A DNA stretch of 64,000 bases, from NCBI GenBank assembly GCA_900754965.1, contig CAAEEO010000007.1, positions 1 through 64,000 on the forward strand, read 5' to 3'. Positions 8,088 through 15,233 of the stretch are shown here, piece after piece. The position numbers and the translations under genes were made by a program. Source of the DNA: an uncultured Oscillospiraceae bacterium. GTDB taxonomy: Bacteria > Bacillota > Clostridia > Oscillospirales > Oscillospiraceae. Positions within the stretch are counted from its first letter, which is position 1. Every line of letters starts with the position of its first letter. The notes under the pieces were generated by a model. It was not told the DNA's origin. It ran no database searches and saw only the letters and a list, made by a program, of their open reading frames with translations.

Positions 8088-8912
8088 TTACACCTCCAGC
8101 TCTTTCATTGCCTGTGCAAAGCTCTCATCATCGATGGCTTTGCCGTGCCATGCACATTTGCCTTCCATGAAGGACACGCCTTTGCCCTTGATGGTATGGG
8201 CAATGATCATGGTGGGCACGCCCTTGGTCTGCTCTGCCTCGTCAAAGGCAGCGTCCAGAGCCATCAGGTCGTGGCCGTCACATTCGATCACATGCCAGCC
8301 GAATGCCCGCCATTTGGCAGCCAGATCCCGCAAAGGCATGATCTCGTCTGTGGTGCCGTCCAGCTGAACTTTGTTATAGTCCGTTACGGCGCACAAATTA
8401 TCCAGAGCGAATTTGGGTGCGCTGGCAGCAGCCTCCCACACAGCGCCCTCGTTCTGCTCACCGTCGCCCAACACAGCGTAGACTCTGGCGGGAGAACCAT
8501 TCAGTTTCAGGCCCAGTGCCATGCCCTGGGCAGCAGCCAGACCCAGTCCCAGAGGACCGGCAGGCATTTCCACACCGGGGGTGTGGGTGCTGGGATGTCC
8601 CTGCAGTTCGCTGTTGGTTTTCCGCAGGGTAGCCATGGCGTCTGCGGGCAGGAATCCCTTTTCCACCAGGTTCCGGTACAGCATGGGTGCCGCATGTCCC
8701 TTGGACAGGATCAGCCGGTCTCGATCAGGGTCATCCGGCCGGGCTGCGTCGATGTTCATCCGCTGCTGATACAACAGCGTCAGGATCTCGCATACGGACA
8801 GGCTCCCGCCGGGATGACCCGACTGGGCGCCGTGGATGGCAGTCAGCACATCCATGCGGAATCTGCGGCACAGTTCCTGCAGTTCCACTGCTCTTTCTTG
8901 CTCTAACGACAT
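8088..8912 (-). CDS. Transketolase, N-terminal subunit
   Basis: A 274-residue protein holding the thiamine diphosphate (PP) domain. The start at 8912 (MSLEQERAVEL) follows GGAGG; the frame is open further upstream but that part is not protein-like and crosses the promoter. The cofactor motif GDGEQNEGAVWEA is complete, and GHPGGSLS and SKGHAAP near the N-terminus are the usual transketolase signatures. It forms the split enzyme with the gene immediately downstream. The two form a bicistronic operon with a promoter near 8976-9004. Confidence 0.93.
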   Translation of the reverse strand: MSLEQERAVELQELCRRFRMDVLTAIHGAQSGHPGGSLSVCEILTLLYQQRMNIDAARPDDPDRDRLILSKGHAAPMLYRNLVEKGFLPADAMATLRKTNSELQGHPSTHTPGVEMPAGPLGLGLAAAQGMALGLKLNGSPARVYAVLGDGEQNEGAVWEAAASAPKFALDNLCAVTDYNKVQLDGTTDEIMPLRDLAAKWRAFGWHVIECDGHDLMALDAAFDEAEQTKGVPTMIIAHTIKGKGVSFMEGKCAWHGKAIDDESFAQAMKELEV

Positions 8913-8975
8913 TTGTGCGCCTCCGTTATCAGTTTTATCCGTGTTTTTTGCACACGGTTGGCCAATATCTTTTAT

Positions 8976-9004
8976 ACAATATAACACCCGGCAACTAAAG
9001 TCAA
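8976..9004 (-). promoter_or_regulatory. Promoter of the transketolase operon
   Basis: On the minus strand TTGACT (9004-8999) and TATTGT (8981-8976) are 17 bases apart, about 65 bases before the start codon. It lies in the 321-base divergent gap 8913-9233, where the rest holds the plus-strand control region for pncB and no reading frame that looks coding. Confidence 0.6.
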
Positions 9005-9103
9005 ACATTTCTTGCCTTTCCGTCCGCTTGTCGGAAAAAGGGAACTCCTTTCCCACTTTTTTGGTCGTTTTCCCCTACCGTGACGGTTCCTTTCTGTGCT
9101 GAT

Positions 9104-9134
9104 TTGACAGGATTTTTTACAGATGTCAAGACAT
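9104..9134 (+). promoter_or_regulatory. Candidate NiaR operator / control region of pncB
   Basis: TTGACA (9104-9109) and TGTCAA (9124-9129) form an inverted repeat spaced by 14 bases, and the second arm lies inside ATGTC-AA-GACAT (9123-9134). This symmetric arrangement, 100 bases before pncB and in a two-gene unit encoding a NiaR-type repressor, suggests an autoregulatory operator. TTGACA could also be a -35 box, but I see no convincing -10 box at the correct distance. Confidence 0.45.
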
Positions 9135-9233
9135 TAACAAGAAACTTTCCCGAAAAGGATTGCAACAGGGGCATTTCGGTGGTAAACTTGGCTAAACTAC
9201 CCAAGAACACTGTTGGAAAGGGGACCGTCTTTG

Positions 9234-10700
9234 ATGGCTGTCAACACTGAAAAACTGAATATGACCATGCTCTGTGATTTCTACGAACTCACCATGGGCA
9301 ATGGATACTTTGAGAACGGAATGCAGGATAAGATCACCTATTTCGATATTTTTTTCCGCAAAGTACCTGATGACGGCGGATTCGCCATCATGGCCGGTCT
9401 GGAACAGGCCATTGAGTATATCAACGACCTGCACTTCTCCCAGGAGGATATCGACTATCTCCGGGGACGGGGCATTTTCTCTGAAGAATTCCTCGCCTAT
9501 CTGAAAGACTTCCGCTTTACCGGCGATGTCTGGGCCATTCCCGAGGGAACGCCCATTTTCCCCGGTGAGCCGATTATGATCGTCCGGGCGCCGGCCATCC
9601 AGGCACAGCTGATGGAAACCTATCTGCTGCTGACCATCAACCACCAGAGCCTGATCGCCACCAAGGCCAACCGGATCTGCCGGGCTGCCGAGGGTCGGGC
9701 CGTTCTGGAATTCGGCTCCCGCCGGGCACAGGGGGCCGATGCCGCCATTCTGGGTGCCAGAGCCACTTATATCGGCGGATGCGCCGGCACCGCCTGCACC
9801 ATTTCCGATGAACTGTACGGTGTTCCCGCCGGCGGCACCATGGCCCATGCCTGGGTACAGATGTTCGACTCCCAGTATGAGGCATTCAAAGCCTACTGCC
9901 AGGTCTACCCCACCAACGCCGTGCTGCTGGTGGATACCTATGACACGCTGAAACAGGGCATCCCCGATGCCATCCGTGCGTTCAACGAGGTGCTCAAGCC
10001 CCAGGGCATCACCCACTGCGGCATCCGTCTGGACTCCGGTGACATCGCCTACCTGACCAAAAAAGCCAGAAAAATGCTGGACGACGCCGGTTGGACCGAC
10101 TGCAAGATCACCGTGTCCAACTCTCTGGACGAATATCTGATCCGGGATCTAATCCACCAGGGCGCTCAGATCGACACCTTCGGTGTGGGCGAACGGATGA
10201 TCACCTCCAAAACCGAACCGGTGTTCGGCGGTGTCTACAAACTGTGCGCCGTGGAGGACGAAGAAGGCAATGTGCTGCCCAAAATCAAGATCAGCGAGAA
10301 TGTGACCAAGATCACCACACCGGGATTCAAGCGGGTCTATCGGTTCTACGAAAAAGAAACCGGAAAGGCTCATGCAGACTACATCTGCCTGTACGATGAG
10401 GCAGTGGATGACAGCCAGGATCTTACCATCCGCGACCCCAATGCCACCTGGAAAGAACTGACCCTGGAAGGCGGCACCTTCATCGCCAAAGAATTGCTGG
10501 TTCCCATTTTCCGGGATGGACAGCAGGTCTATCAGACCCCCACTCTGCCGGAGATCAAAGACTATTGTGCCCAGCAGGTGATGACCCTCTGGCCCGAAGT
10601 CACCCGGTTTGACAATCCCCATAAATACTATGTGGATCTGTCCGACAAGCTGCTGGCCCTGCGCAACAGCATGCTGACGGAGAACAGATCCCAGGGATAA
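9234..10700 (+). CDS. pncB: Nicotinate phosphoribosyltransferase
   Basis: A 488-residue enzyme that joins nicotinate to PRPP to make nicotinate mononucleotide, the entry to NAD by the Preiss-Handler salvage route. ATG at 9234 is preferred over an in-frame TTG at 9213 because GGAAAGGGG lies between them. Family signatures are CDFYELTMGNGY at the N-terminus, FGSRRAQGADAA with IGG (PRPP region), GTMAHAWVQMF with the phosphorylatable histidine, and IRLDSGDIAYL. The length fits the bacterial long form. A NiaR-type regulator follows after 11 bases, so expression is probably repressed when nicotinate is plentiful. Confidence 0.97.
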   Translation: MAVNTEKLNMTMLCDFYELTMGNGYFENGMQDKITYFDIFFRKVPDDGGFAIMAGLEQAIEYINDLHFSQEDIDYLRGRGIFSEEFLAYLKDFRFTGDVWAIPEGTPIFPGEPIMIVRAPAIQAQLMETYLLLTINHQSLIATKANRICRAAEGRAVLEFGSRRAQGADAAILGARATYIGGCAGTACTISDELYGVPAGGTMAHAWVQMFDSQYEAFKAYCQVYPTNAVLLVDTYDTLKQGIPDAIRAFNEVLKPQGITHCGIRLDSGDIAYLTKKARKMLDDAGWTDCKITVSNSLDEYLIRDLIHQGAQIDTFGVGERMITSKTEPVFGGVYKLCAVEDEEGNVLPKIKISENVTKITTPGFKRVYRFYEKETGKAHADYICLYDEAVDDSQDLTIRDPNATWKELTLEGGTFIAKELLVPIFRDGQQVYQTPTLPEIKDYCAQQVMTLWPEVTRFDNPHKYYVDLSDKLLALRNSMLTENRSQG

Positions 10701-10711
10701 GGAGGGAGCCC

Positions 10712-11227
10712 ATGAATGCCGAATCCCGCAGGGCCTCCATTCTGGACCTGCTGTCTCAGGCAGACGCCCCCATCTCTGCCGGCTCTCTGGCCGCCCGGTT
10801 CTCCGTCAGCCGCCAGATCATCGTGGGGGACATTGCGTTGCTCCGCGCCGGCGGTGCGGAGATCTCCGCCACACCCCGGGGCTACCTGCTCCATCGGGAT
10901 GCGGCCGGTCTGGTGCGGACCGTGGCCTGTGTGCATACAGGCGAACAGACAGAGCAGGAGCTTTGCATCATGGTGGACAACGGCTGCGTCGTGCAGGATG
11001 TGGTGGTAGAGCATCCAATCTACGGCCAGATTGCCGGACAACTCCAAATTGCCTCCCGCTACGATGTCTCCCAGTTCATTCAGCGGCTGCAGACTGACGG
11101 CGGCGCTCCTTTGTCAGCGCTGACAGATGGCATCCATCTGCACACGCTGCAATGCCCGGACGAATCTGCCTACCAGCGCACCTGCACCCAGCTCCGGCAG
11201 GCCGGCTTTCTTCTGGAAACCAACTGA
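10712..11227 (+). CDS. niaR: NiaR-type transcriptional repressor of niacin metabolism (HTH + 3H domain)
   Basis: A 171-residue regulator beginning at 10712 behind AAGGAGGGAG. Residues 1-60 form an HTH_11 winged helix (ILDLLSQADAPISAGSLAAR). The remainder matches the 3H domain, in which three conserved histidines bind metal: CVHTGEQTEQEL, VVVEHPIYG and DGIHLHTL. In Firmicutes NiaR represses niacin uptake and salvage genes with nicotinic acid as co-repressor; location in an operon with pncB fits this. The likely target is the inverted repeat at 9104-9134. The 3H assignment rests on the motifs and context. Confidence 0.88.
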   Translation: MNAESRRASILDLLSQADAPISAGSLAARFSVSRQIIVGDIALLRAGGAEISATPRGYLLHRDAAGLVRTVACVHTGEQTEQELCIMVDNGCVVQDVVVEHPIYGQIAGQLQIASRYDVSQFIQRLQTDGGAPLSALTDGIHLHTLQCPDESAYQRTCTQLRQAGFLLETN

Positions 11228-11249
11228 AGTTCATTTTTCCACAAAAAGA

Positions 11250-11279
11250 CCGCCATTCTCAAGTTTGTGAGAATGGCGG
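11250..11279 (+). terminator. Terminator of the pncB-niaR operon
   Basis: A perfect 12-bp stem (11250-11261, 11268-11279) with a 6-base loop followed by CTTTCTTTTT. The convergent carD gene ends 13 bases beyond and may also use it. Confidence 0.9.
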
Positions 11280-11291
11280 CTTTCTTTTTGA

Positions 11292-11810
11292 TCAAGCGAT
11301 CTCCACTTTGCCTTTCAACCGATCGTGTATATACTGTTTCACCTCTGTTTTGGGGATCTCCAACGCTGCGGACAGCTCCCCGAAGAGCAGTTCCTCTGCC
11401 CGTTTCATGTAGCGCTCATCAATGGCGCCAAACTTCCGTTTCTGCTCCTCTGCCCGTTTCTTTTTCTGATACAGGGACATGGTCAGTTCCACCAGATCGG
11501 CACAGCTGTGCGTGCTCAACTTGTTTTCATAGTATTCCTGCAGCTGCCGCAGAGCGGAGTTATAGTACGGTTCTACTGTGATCCCCGGAATCGAATCCAC
11601 CAATTCGTTGGCCTCCTGCGCAGTGATCATGGGCCGCATAAACATTTTGGTATCCACCGGTACGGAGATGATGCAATCCTGATAGATGGGCCGGAGGACA
11701 TAGTACGCCTTCTTCCCCTCATCAGAATGGGGCATCTCGATCATGCGGATCTCCTCAACCACACAAACGCCGTTCCCCCCGTAAATGATCTTCTCTCCTA
11801 CCTGATACAT
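11292..11810 (-). CDS. CarD family transcriptional regulator
   Basis: A 172-residue protein. Residues 1-60 form the CarD/TRCF RNA-polymerase-interacting domain (MYQVGEKIIYGGNGVCVVEE and YYVLRPIY), which contacts the beta subunit. The rest is helical and basic with YQKKKRAEEQKRKFG, as in CarD/CdnL proteins that stabilise the open promoter complex. GAGAGGG precedes the start. The gene is transcribed alone, from a region with TTGACA and two TGATCA palindromes (11877-11926). It probably tunes rRNA or housekeeping transcription; targets cannot be inferred. Confidence 0.92.
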   Translation of the reverse strand: MYQVGEKIIYGGNGVCVVEEIRMIEMPHSDEGKKAYYVLRPIYQDCIISVPVDTKMFMRPMITAQEANELVDSIPGITVEPYYNSALRQLQEYYENKLSTHSCADLVELTMSLYQKKKRAEEQKRKFGAIDERYMKRAEELLFGELSAALEIPKTEVKQYIHDRLKGKVEIA

Positions 11811-12164
11811 AAGTGCCCTCTCTTTCTCGTTCTTCCGTTGTTTCTATCGTACTTCCTACGCTGTGTGGTAATCTTGTGATCATATTCTGATCATATATAT
11901 TTTAATTGTATCATACTTACTGTCAAAATGTAAGCAATTTTTCAGATTTCTTTTTTATTTGTTTCTTTTTCACACGGATGGGAACCCTTACCGGATTTGG
12001 CAATTTCTCTTCTTTTCCCCAGCTGTTCTGCATAATTTTCAATTCTACAAACATTTTTTCGGTAAAATGCTGAAATTTACAAAAATTCTTTACATTTCGA
12101 AGAGATTATGTTAATGTATTATCGAAATTTGGAGAAACTTTTCCCACCTTGATGGAGGTCAAAA
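11811..12164. other. AT-rich divergent intergenic region carD / lrp
   Basis: This 354-base gap contains no coding frame. It is distinctly AT-rich. Towards carD it has minus-strand TTGACA (11926-11921) and two TGATCA palindromes (11877-11882, 11888-11893). Towards the Lrp gene a weak plus-strand box pair TTTACA (12089-12094) and TAATGT (12112-12117), 17 bases apart, is the best promoter candidate. The centre holds pyrimidine-rich sequence with nothing recognisable. Confidence 0.5.
11877..11926 (-). promoter_or_regulatory. Candidate promoter/operator of carD
   Basis: TGTCAA at 11921-11926 reads TTGACA on the minus strand, followed by an A/T-rich -10 area. Two palindromic TGATCA sites lie 11 bases apart (11877-11882, 11888-11893), on the same face of the helix, just downstream of the presumed start of transcription. 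A regulator binding there would block carD. Confidence 0.35.
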
Positions 12165-12623
12165 ATGGATCAGATCGATTATGCCATTTTGAAGATTCTG
12201 AAACAAAATGCCCGGGAGACCGCATCCAACATCAGCAAAGAAGTGCATCTGTCCGTATCTTCCGTGATGAACCGCATCCGCCAAATGGAGGACAACGGCA
12301 TCATTCAGGGATATGAAGTCAAAGTCGACAGCAAAAAGCTGGGTTTTGATGTGACGGCATTTATGGAAGTCAGTCTGGAGCACCCCAAATATTATGACAA
12401 GTTCTGCGAGGCGGTCACCAGTCACCCCAACATTGCCGACTGCTATTACTTCACCGGAAACTTCGACTTTCTGCTCCACATCACCTGTGCCTCTTCCGAC
12501 GAGTTGGAGGCCGTTCACCGGGAGATCAAAAGTATCGAGGGCGTCTCCGGTACCCACACCCATTTTGTACTAAAAACTGTAAAAGCCGGGCAATATCCCC
12601 TGAAATCCAAAGTGATGGGATAA
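12165..12623 (+). CDS. Lrp/AsnC family transcriptional regulator
   Basis: A 152-residue protein of standard Lrp length, preceded by ATGGAGG. Residues 1-60 are the winged HTH (DYAILKILKQNARETASNIS and VSSVMNRIRQMEDNGIIQGY). Residues 65-145 are the RAM/AsnC ligand domain (AFMEVSLEHP, YYFTGNFDFLLHI). Family members form octamers that sense amino acids and control nearby or global genes. No amino-acid gene is adjacent, so the target is not evident. It is a single-gene unit ending at a good terminator. Confidence 0.95.
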   Translation: MDQIDYAILKILKQNARETASNISKEVHLSVSSVMNRIRQMEDNGIIQGYEVKVDSKKLGFDVTAFMEVSLEHPKYYDKFCEAVTSHPNIADCYYFTGNFDFLLHITCASSDELEAVHREIKSIEGVSGTHTHFVLKTVKAGQYPLKSKVMG

Positions 12624-12655
12624 TGTCCCTGATACACTCCATGATACAAACCAAA

Positions 12656-12697
12656 AAACAGGCCGATGCGTTCCTGCGGGATCGCACCGGCCTGTTT
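12656..12697. terminator. Bidirectional terminator between lrp and the MBL-fold gene
   Basis: Ten paired bases AAACAGGCCG / CGGCCTGTTT (12656-12665, 12688-12697), extended internally by GATGCG/ CGCA, with A-run on the left and TTT-GCC-TTTT on the right. Confidence 0.8.
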
Positions 12698-12709
12698 GCC
12701 TTTTGATTT

Positions 12710-13327
12710 TCATACAGTTTGGAGAGCTTGGGAAAACAGGAGTACCCCAGCCAGATCCTCCGTGAGCTCCACGCTGCTGCCCGTCACTGTCCGGACCTCT
12801 TCAAATTGCGCTGTGAACGCCGACACCGGGCCAATCTCCTCATAGCCGAACCCCGGCCCCCGGAAATGCATGGGCACAATCAGCTTAGGCCGCAGCATCT
12901 GGCACACCTGCACAGCCTGGGCCGCATCGATGGTGTAATACCCGCCCACCGGAATCAGCAGGACATCCGGCTGGCCGATTTTTTCCACCTGTTCCGGTGT
13001 GAGCACATGGCCCAGGTCCCCCAGATGGACGATCCGTTTGCCCTCGGTACACACGATATGGATGTGATTTTCTCCCCGTTTGGCGCCTTCCACCTCATCA
13101 TGCCAGCTGTCCACCGTTTCCACCCGGTACCCCGGCATACGGTAAGTCTGTTTCACGCCTTCCGTCCAACCGTGGTCGTGATGTCCATGACTGCACAGAA
13201 TCGTGTCCGCCGCCAGCGGCGGTAAGGTCAGTCCCGGCACACTCCCCGGCTCATAGGGGTCAAAAACTACCCGCCCCTCATCAGTTTCCAGTAAAAAACA
13301 GGAATGTCCGCACCAAGTCAATGTCAT
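12710..13327 (-). CDS. MBL-fold metal-dependent hydrolase (UlaG-like)
   Basis: A 205-residue protein with the metallo-beta-lactamase signature CSHGHHDHGW at about 45-54, which provides the metal-binding histidines and aspartate. The N-terminal MTLTWCGHSCFLLET and later IPVGGYYTIDA and IVPMHF are typical of the UlaG/YtkL-like short hydrolases. GGAGGGAACA precedes the start. Substrate unknown; the family includes lactonases and phosphodiesterases. It is divergent from the vanY gene and the two are separated by only 87 bases. Confidence 0.88.
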   Translation of the reverse strand: MTLTWCGHSCFLLETDEGRVVFDPYEPGSVPGLTLPPLAADTILCSHGHHDHGWTEGVKQTYRMPGYRVETVDSWHDEVEGAKRGENHIHIVCTEGKRIVHLGDLGHVLTPEQVEKIGQPDVLLIPVGGYYTIDAAQAVQVCQMLRPKLIVPMHFRGPGFGYEEIGPVSAFTAQFEEVRTVTGSSVELTEDLAGVLLFSQALQTV

Positions 13328-13364
13328 ATTGTTCCCTCCTCAGCGAATTTTTTCCGGTGAACCG

Positions 13365-13393
13365 TTGACGATTCCCCGGGCTTTGTGTATAGT
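13365..13393 (+). promoter_or_regulatory. Sigma-A promoter of the VanY-type gene
   Basis: TTGACG (13365-13370), 17-base spacer, TATAGT (13388-13393). The expected transcription start, about 13400, falls directly at the ribosome binding site GAAGGAGG (13401-13408), so the mRNA leader would be only about 15 bases. Confidence 0.8.
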
Positions 13394-13414
13394 ATCCCCC
13401 GAAGGAGGATGCAC

Positions 13415-14164
13415 ATGAAACACAAACTTCTCATCACGGTCCTGACCCTTGCCATTCTGGCAGGCAGTGCCGGTGCCGTGTACTGGATCTATGATACATG
13501 GAAATTGGACAGCGACGCCATTCTGGCAGAGCTGGACGCCACACCCGTCCCGGAATCCACACCGACCCCTACGCCGGAACCTACCCCGGAACCCACGCCG
13601 GAGCACGACTGGCCGGATGTGGACATCACATCCTGGGAATTCCTGCTGGCCAATCCCGACCACAACATCGGGGAATATGTCCCGCCCCTGGCTACACTGG
13701 AAAATCAGCAATTTGATGAGCGGATCATCGAACCCATGACCGACTTCGTAGAAGCCGCCCGGGCCGAAGGTCTGCGTGTATACCTCTCCTCCGGGTATCG
13801 GGACTATGCCACCCAGAACTACCTCTATCAGCGAAAAGTGGGCCAATATGGCGCAGAGGTAGCAAAAACCATCGTCGCCCCTCCCGGCACCAGTGAGCAC
13901 CAGACCGGCCTGGCCTGTGACATCACCGACCAGTATTACGAGTTCAAGGACGCCTCCCTGGAAAACACCGCCCTGTATCAGTGGATGAGCGAACACTGCC
14001 AGGAGTATGGGTTCATCGTCCGGTTTCCCAAAGGAAAAGAGGACATCACCGGCATCATCTACGAACCGTGGCATTTCCGCTATGTGGGCGTTGATGCCGC
14101 CACCTACATTATGGAAAATGACCTCTGTCTGGAGGAGTTTCTGCAGCTGTATTACGCCGGCTGA
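13415..14164 (+). CDS. D-alanyl-D-alanine carboxypeptidase, M15B/VanY family
   Basis: A 249-residue membrane-anchored zinc peptidase. ATG at 13415 follows GAAGGAGGATGCAC. One N-terminal helix (about 6-26) anchors it, then a TPTPEPTPEPTPE linker (about 50-66) spans to the catalytic domain. The M15 signatures SSGYRDYATQ, GTSEHQTGLACDIT (zinc His and Asp) and EPWHFRYVG (Glu and second zinc His) are all present. It trims terminal D-alanine from peptidoglycan stems, affecting cross-linking. No van resistance genes are near, so a cell-wall maintenance role is more likely than glycopeptide resistance. Confidence 0.94.
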   Translation: MKHKLLITVLTLAILAGSAGAVYWIYDTWKLDSDAILAELDATPVPESTPTPTPEPTPEPTPEHDWPDVDITSWEFLLANPDHNIGEYVPPLATLENQQFDERIIEPMTDFVEAARAEGLRVYLSSGYRDYATQNYLYQRKVGQYGAEVAKTIVAPPGTSEHQTGLACDITDQYYEFKDASLENTALYQWMSEHCQEYGFIVRFPKGKEDITGIIYEPWHFRYVGVDAATYIMENDLCLEEFLQLYYAG

Positions 14165-14184
14165 CCACACTCTTCGATTTGATT

Positions 14185-14209
14185 GCCGTCCGGCTTATTG
14201 CCGGGCGGC
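14185..14209 (+). terminator. Terminator of the VanY-type gene
   Basis: A 10-bp stem with one G-T pair (14185-14194, 14200-14209), 5-base loop, followed by TTTTAATTGTT. It overlaps the end of the convergent PHP gene. Confidence 0.7.
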
Positions 14210-15025
14210 TTTTAATTGTTCCAGATACCCATAAGGCGCGCGGACATCTCCAACATGAATATCCGGCTTGGACAGGCCATGATAGTCGCTGCCGCCTGTG
14301 GGAATCAGCCCATATTCCTCTGCAAGATCCAGCAATCCTTGACTCTGTTCCGGCGTATACTTGGAATAGACGCACTCCATTCCCACACAGCCCAGCCCTT
14401 TCATGTGGGAAATCAGTTTCCGCAGACCCGGCTCGTCCAGTTCGTACTGATAGGGATGCGCCAATACCGGCAGTCCTCCGGCCTGCAGAATCCGCTCCAC
14501 GGCCCGCTCTACCGGCTGATTGACTTTGGGAATGTAGCACCGGCCGCCTTTGCCCAGGTACTCCCGAAAGGCCTGACGCACATCCTGCACATATCCCTTT
14601 TCTGCCATGACCATCCCCAAATGGGGGCGGCCCAGCACAGTGTCCGGAAACTTTTCCCGCACTTCCTCCATGGTAATCTCCACCCCGGCCTGCTGCAATG
14701 CCGCCACGATCCGCCGGTTGCGCTGTTCCCGTTCGGTCAACGCCCAGGTGAGCAGATCCGCCAGACTGTCGGCCGCCGGGTCAATGTAATATCCCAAAAT
14801 ATGCACTTCCATCCCCAGATACGCCGTGGACAGTTCAATACCGGGAACGACTTCCACCCCCCGGCGCTCACCCTCCAGCATGGCCGCCCGAATCCCCCGG
14901 GTATTGTCATGGTCTGTGATGGCGATGGCCCGGAGCTCCGCCGCGGCCGCCATCTGCACCACTTCCTCCGGGCGGTTGGAGCCGTCCGATGCTGTGGTAT
15001 GGAGGTGCAGGTCGATGCCTCTCAT
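14195..15025 (-). CDS. PHP domain phosphoesterase (YciV/RnaAM-like)
   Basis: A 276-residue protein starting at 15025 with AGGAGG 8 bases upstream. The PHP metal ligands are visible: DLHLHTTASDGS at 4-15, AITDHDNT at about 38-45, GIELST, VLAHPYQY and GGSDYHG. This pattern is that of the YciV family, whose members hydrolyse 3',5'-phosphates or trim RNA 5' ends (RNase AM). The precise substrate here is unknown. It is convergent with the VanY-type gene and their ends overlap within a terminator. Confidence 0.9.
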   Translation of the reverse strand: MRGIDLHLHTTASDGSNRPEEVVQMAAAAELRAIAITDHDNTRGIRAAMLEGERRGVEVVPGIELSTAYLGMEVHILGYYIDPAADSLADLLTWALTEREQRNRRIVAALQQAGVEITMEEVREKFPDTVLGRPHLGMVMAEKGYVQDVRQAFREYLGKGGRCYIPKVNQPVERAVERILQAGGLPVLAHPYQYELDEPGLRKLISHMKGLGCVGMECVYSKYTPEQSQGLLDLAEEYGLIPTGGSDYHGLSKPDIHVGDVRAPYGYLEQLKAARQ

Positions 15026-15119
15026 GCACTCAGCCTCCTTTTTCTGCCTGTATTGTACCATATTCCCCCGAAAAAGAAAACTGCTCCCTGGATTTCTCGC
15101 TCCAAAAAACAAAAGAGCC

Positions 15120-15148
15120 GTGACATTCCGGACAAAATTGTATATAAT
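15120..15148 (+). promoter_or_regulatory. Promoter of the hemZ operon
   Basis: GTGACA (15120-15125), 17-base spacer, TATAAT (15143-15148), in an AT-rich patch that also contains a second TATAAT at 15151-15156. The leader to the hemZ start is about 80 bases. Confidence 0.75.
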
Positions 15149-15233
15149 ATTATAATATCCAAAATTTATCTTTTACGAACAAACTGCGTCCTGCCGGCCT
15201 TTGTTCCGGAGACACAGAGGAGATTGGAGCACT

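Noticed and set aside
5383..8906. Long plus-strand frames opposite the amidohydrolase and transketolase genes
   Set aside because: Shadows of genes on the minus strand with full catalytic motifs; they cross terminators and lack ribosome binding sites.
9104..9132. TTGACA as -35 of a standard pncB promoter
   Set aside because: No acceptable -10 hexamer lies 16-18 bases downstream, so I list it as an operator candidate only.
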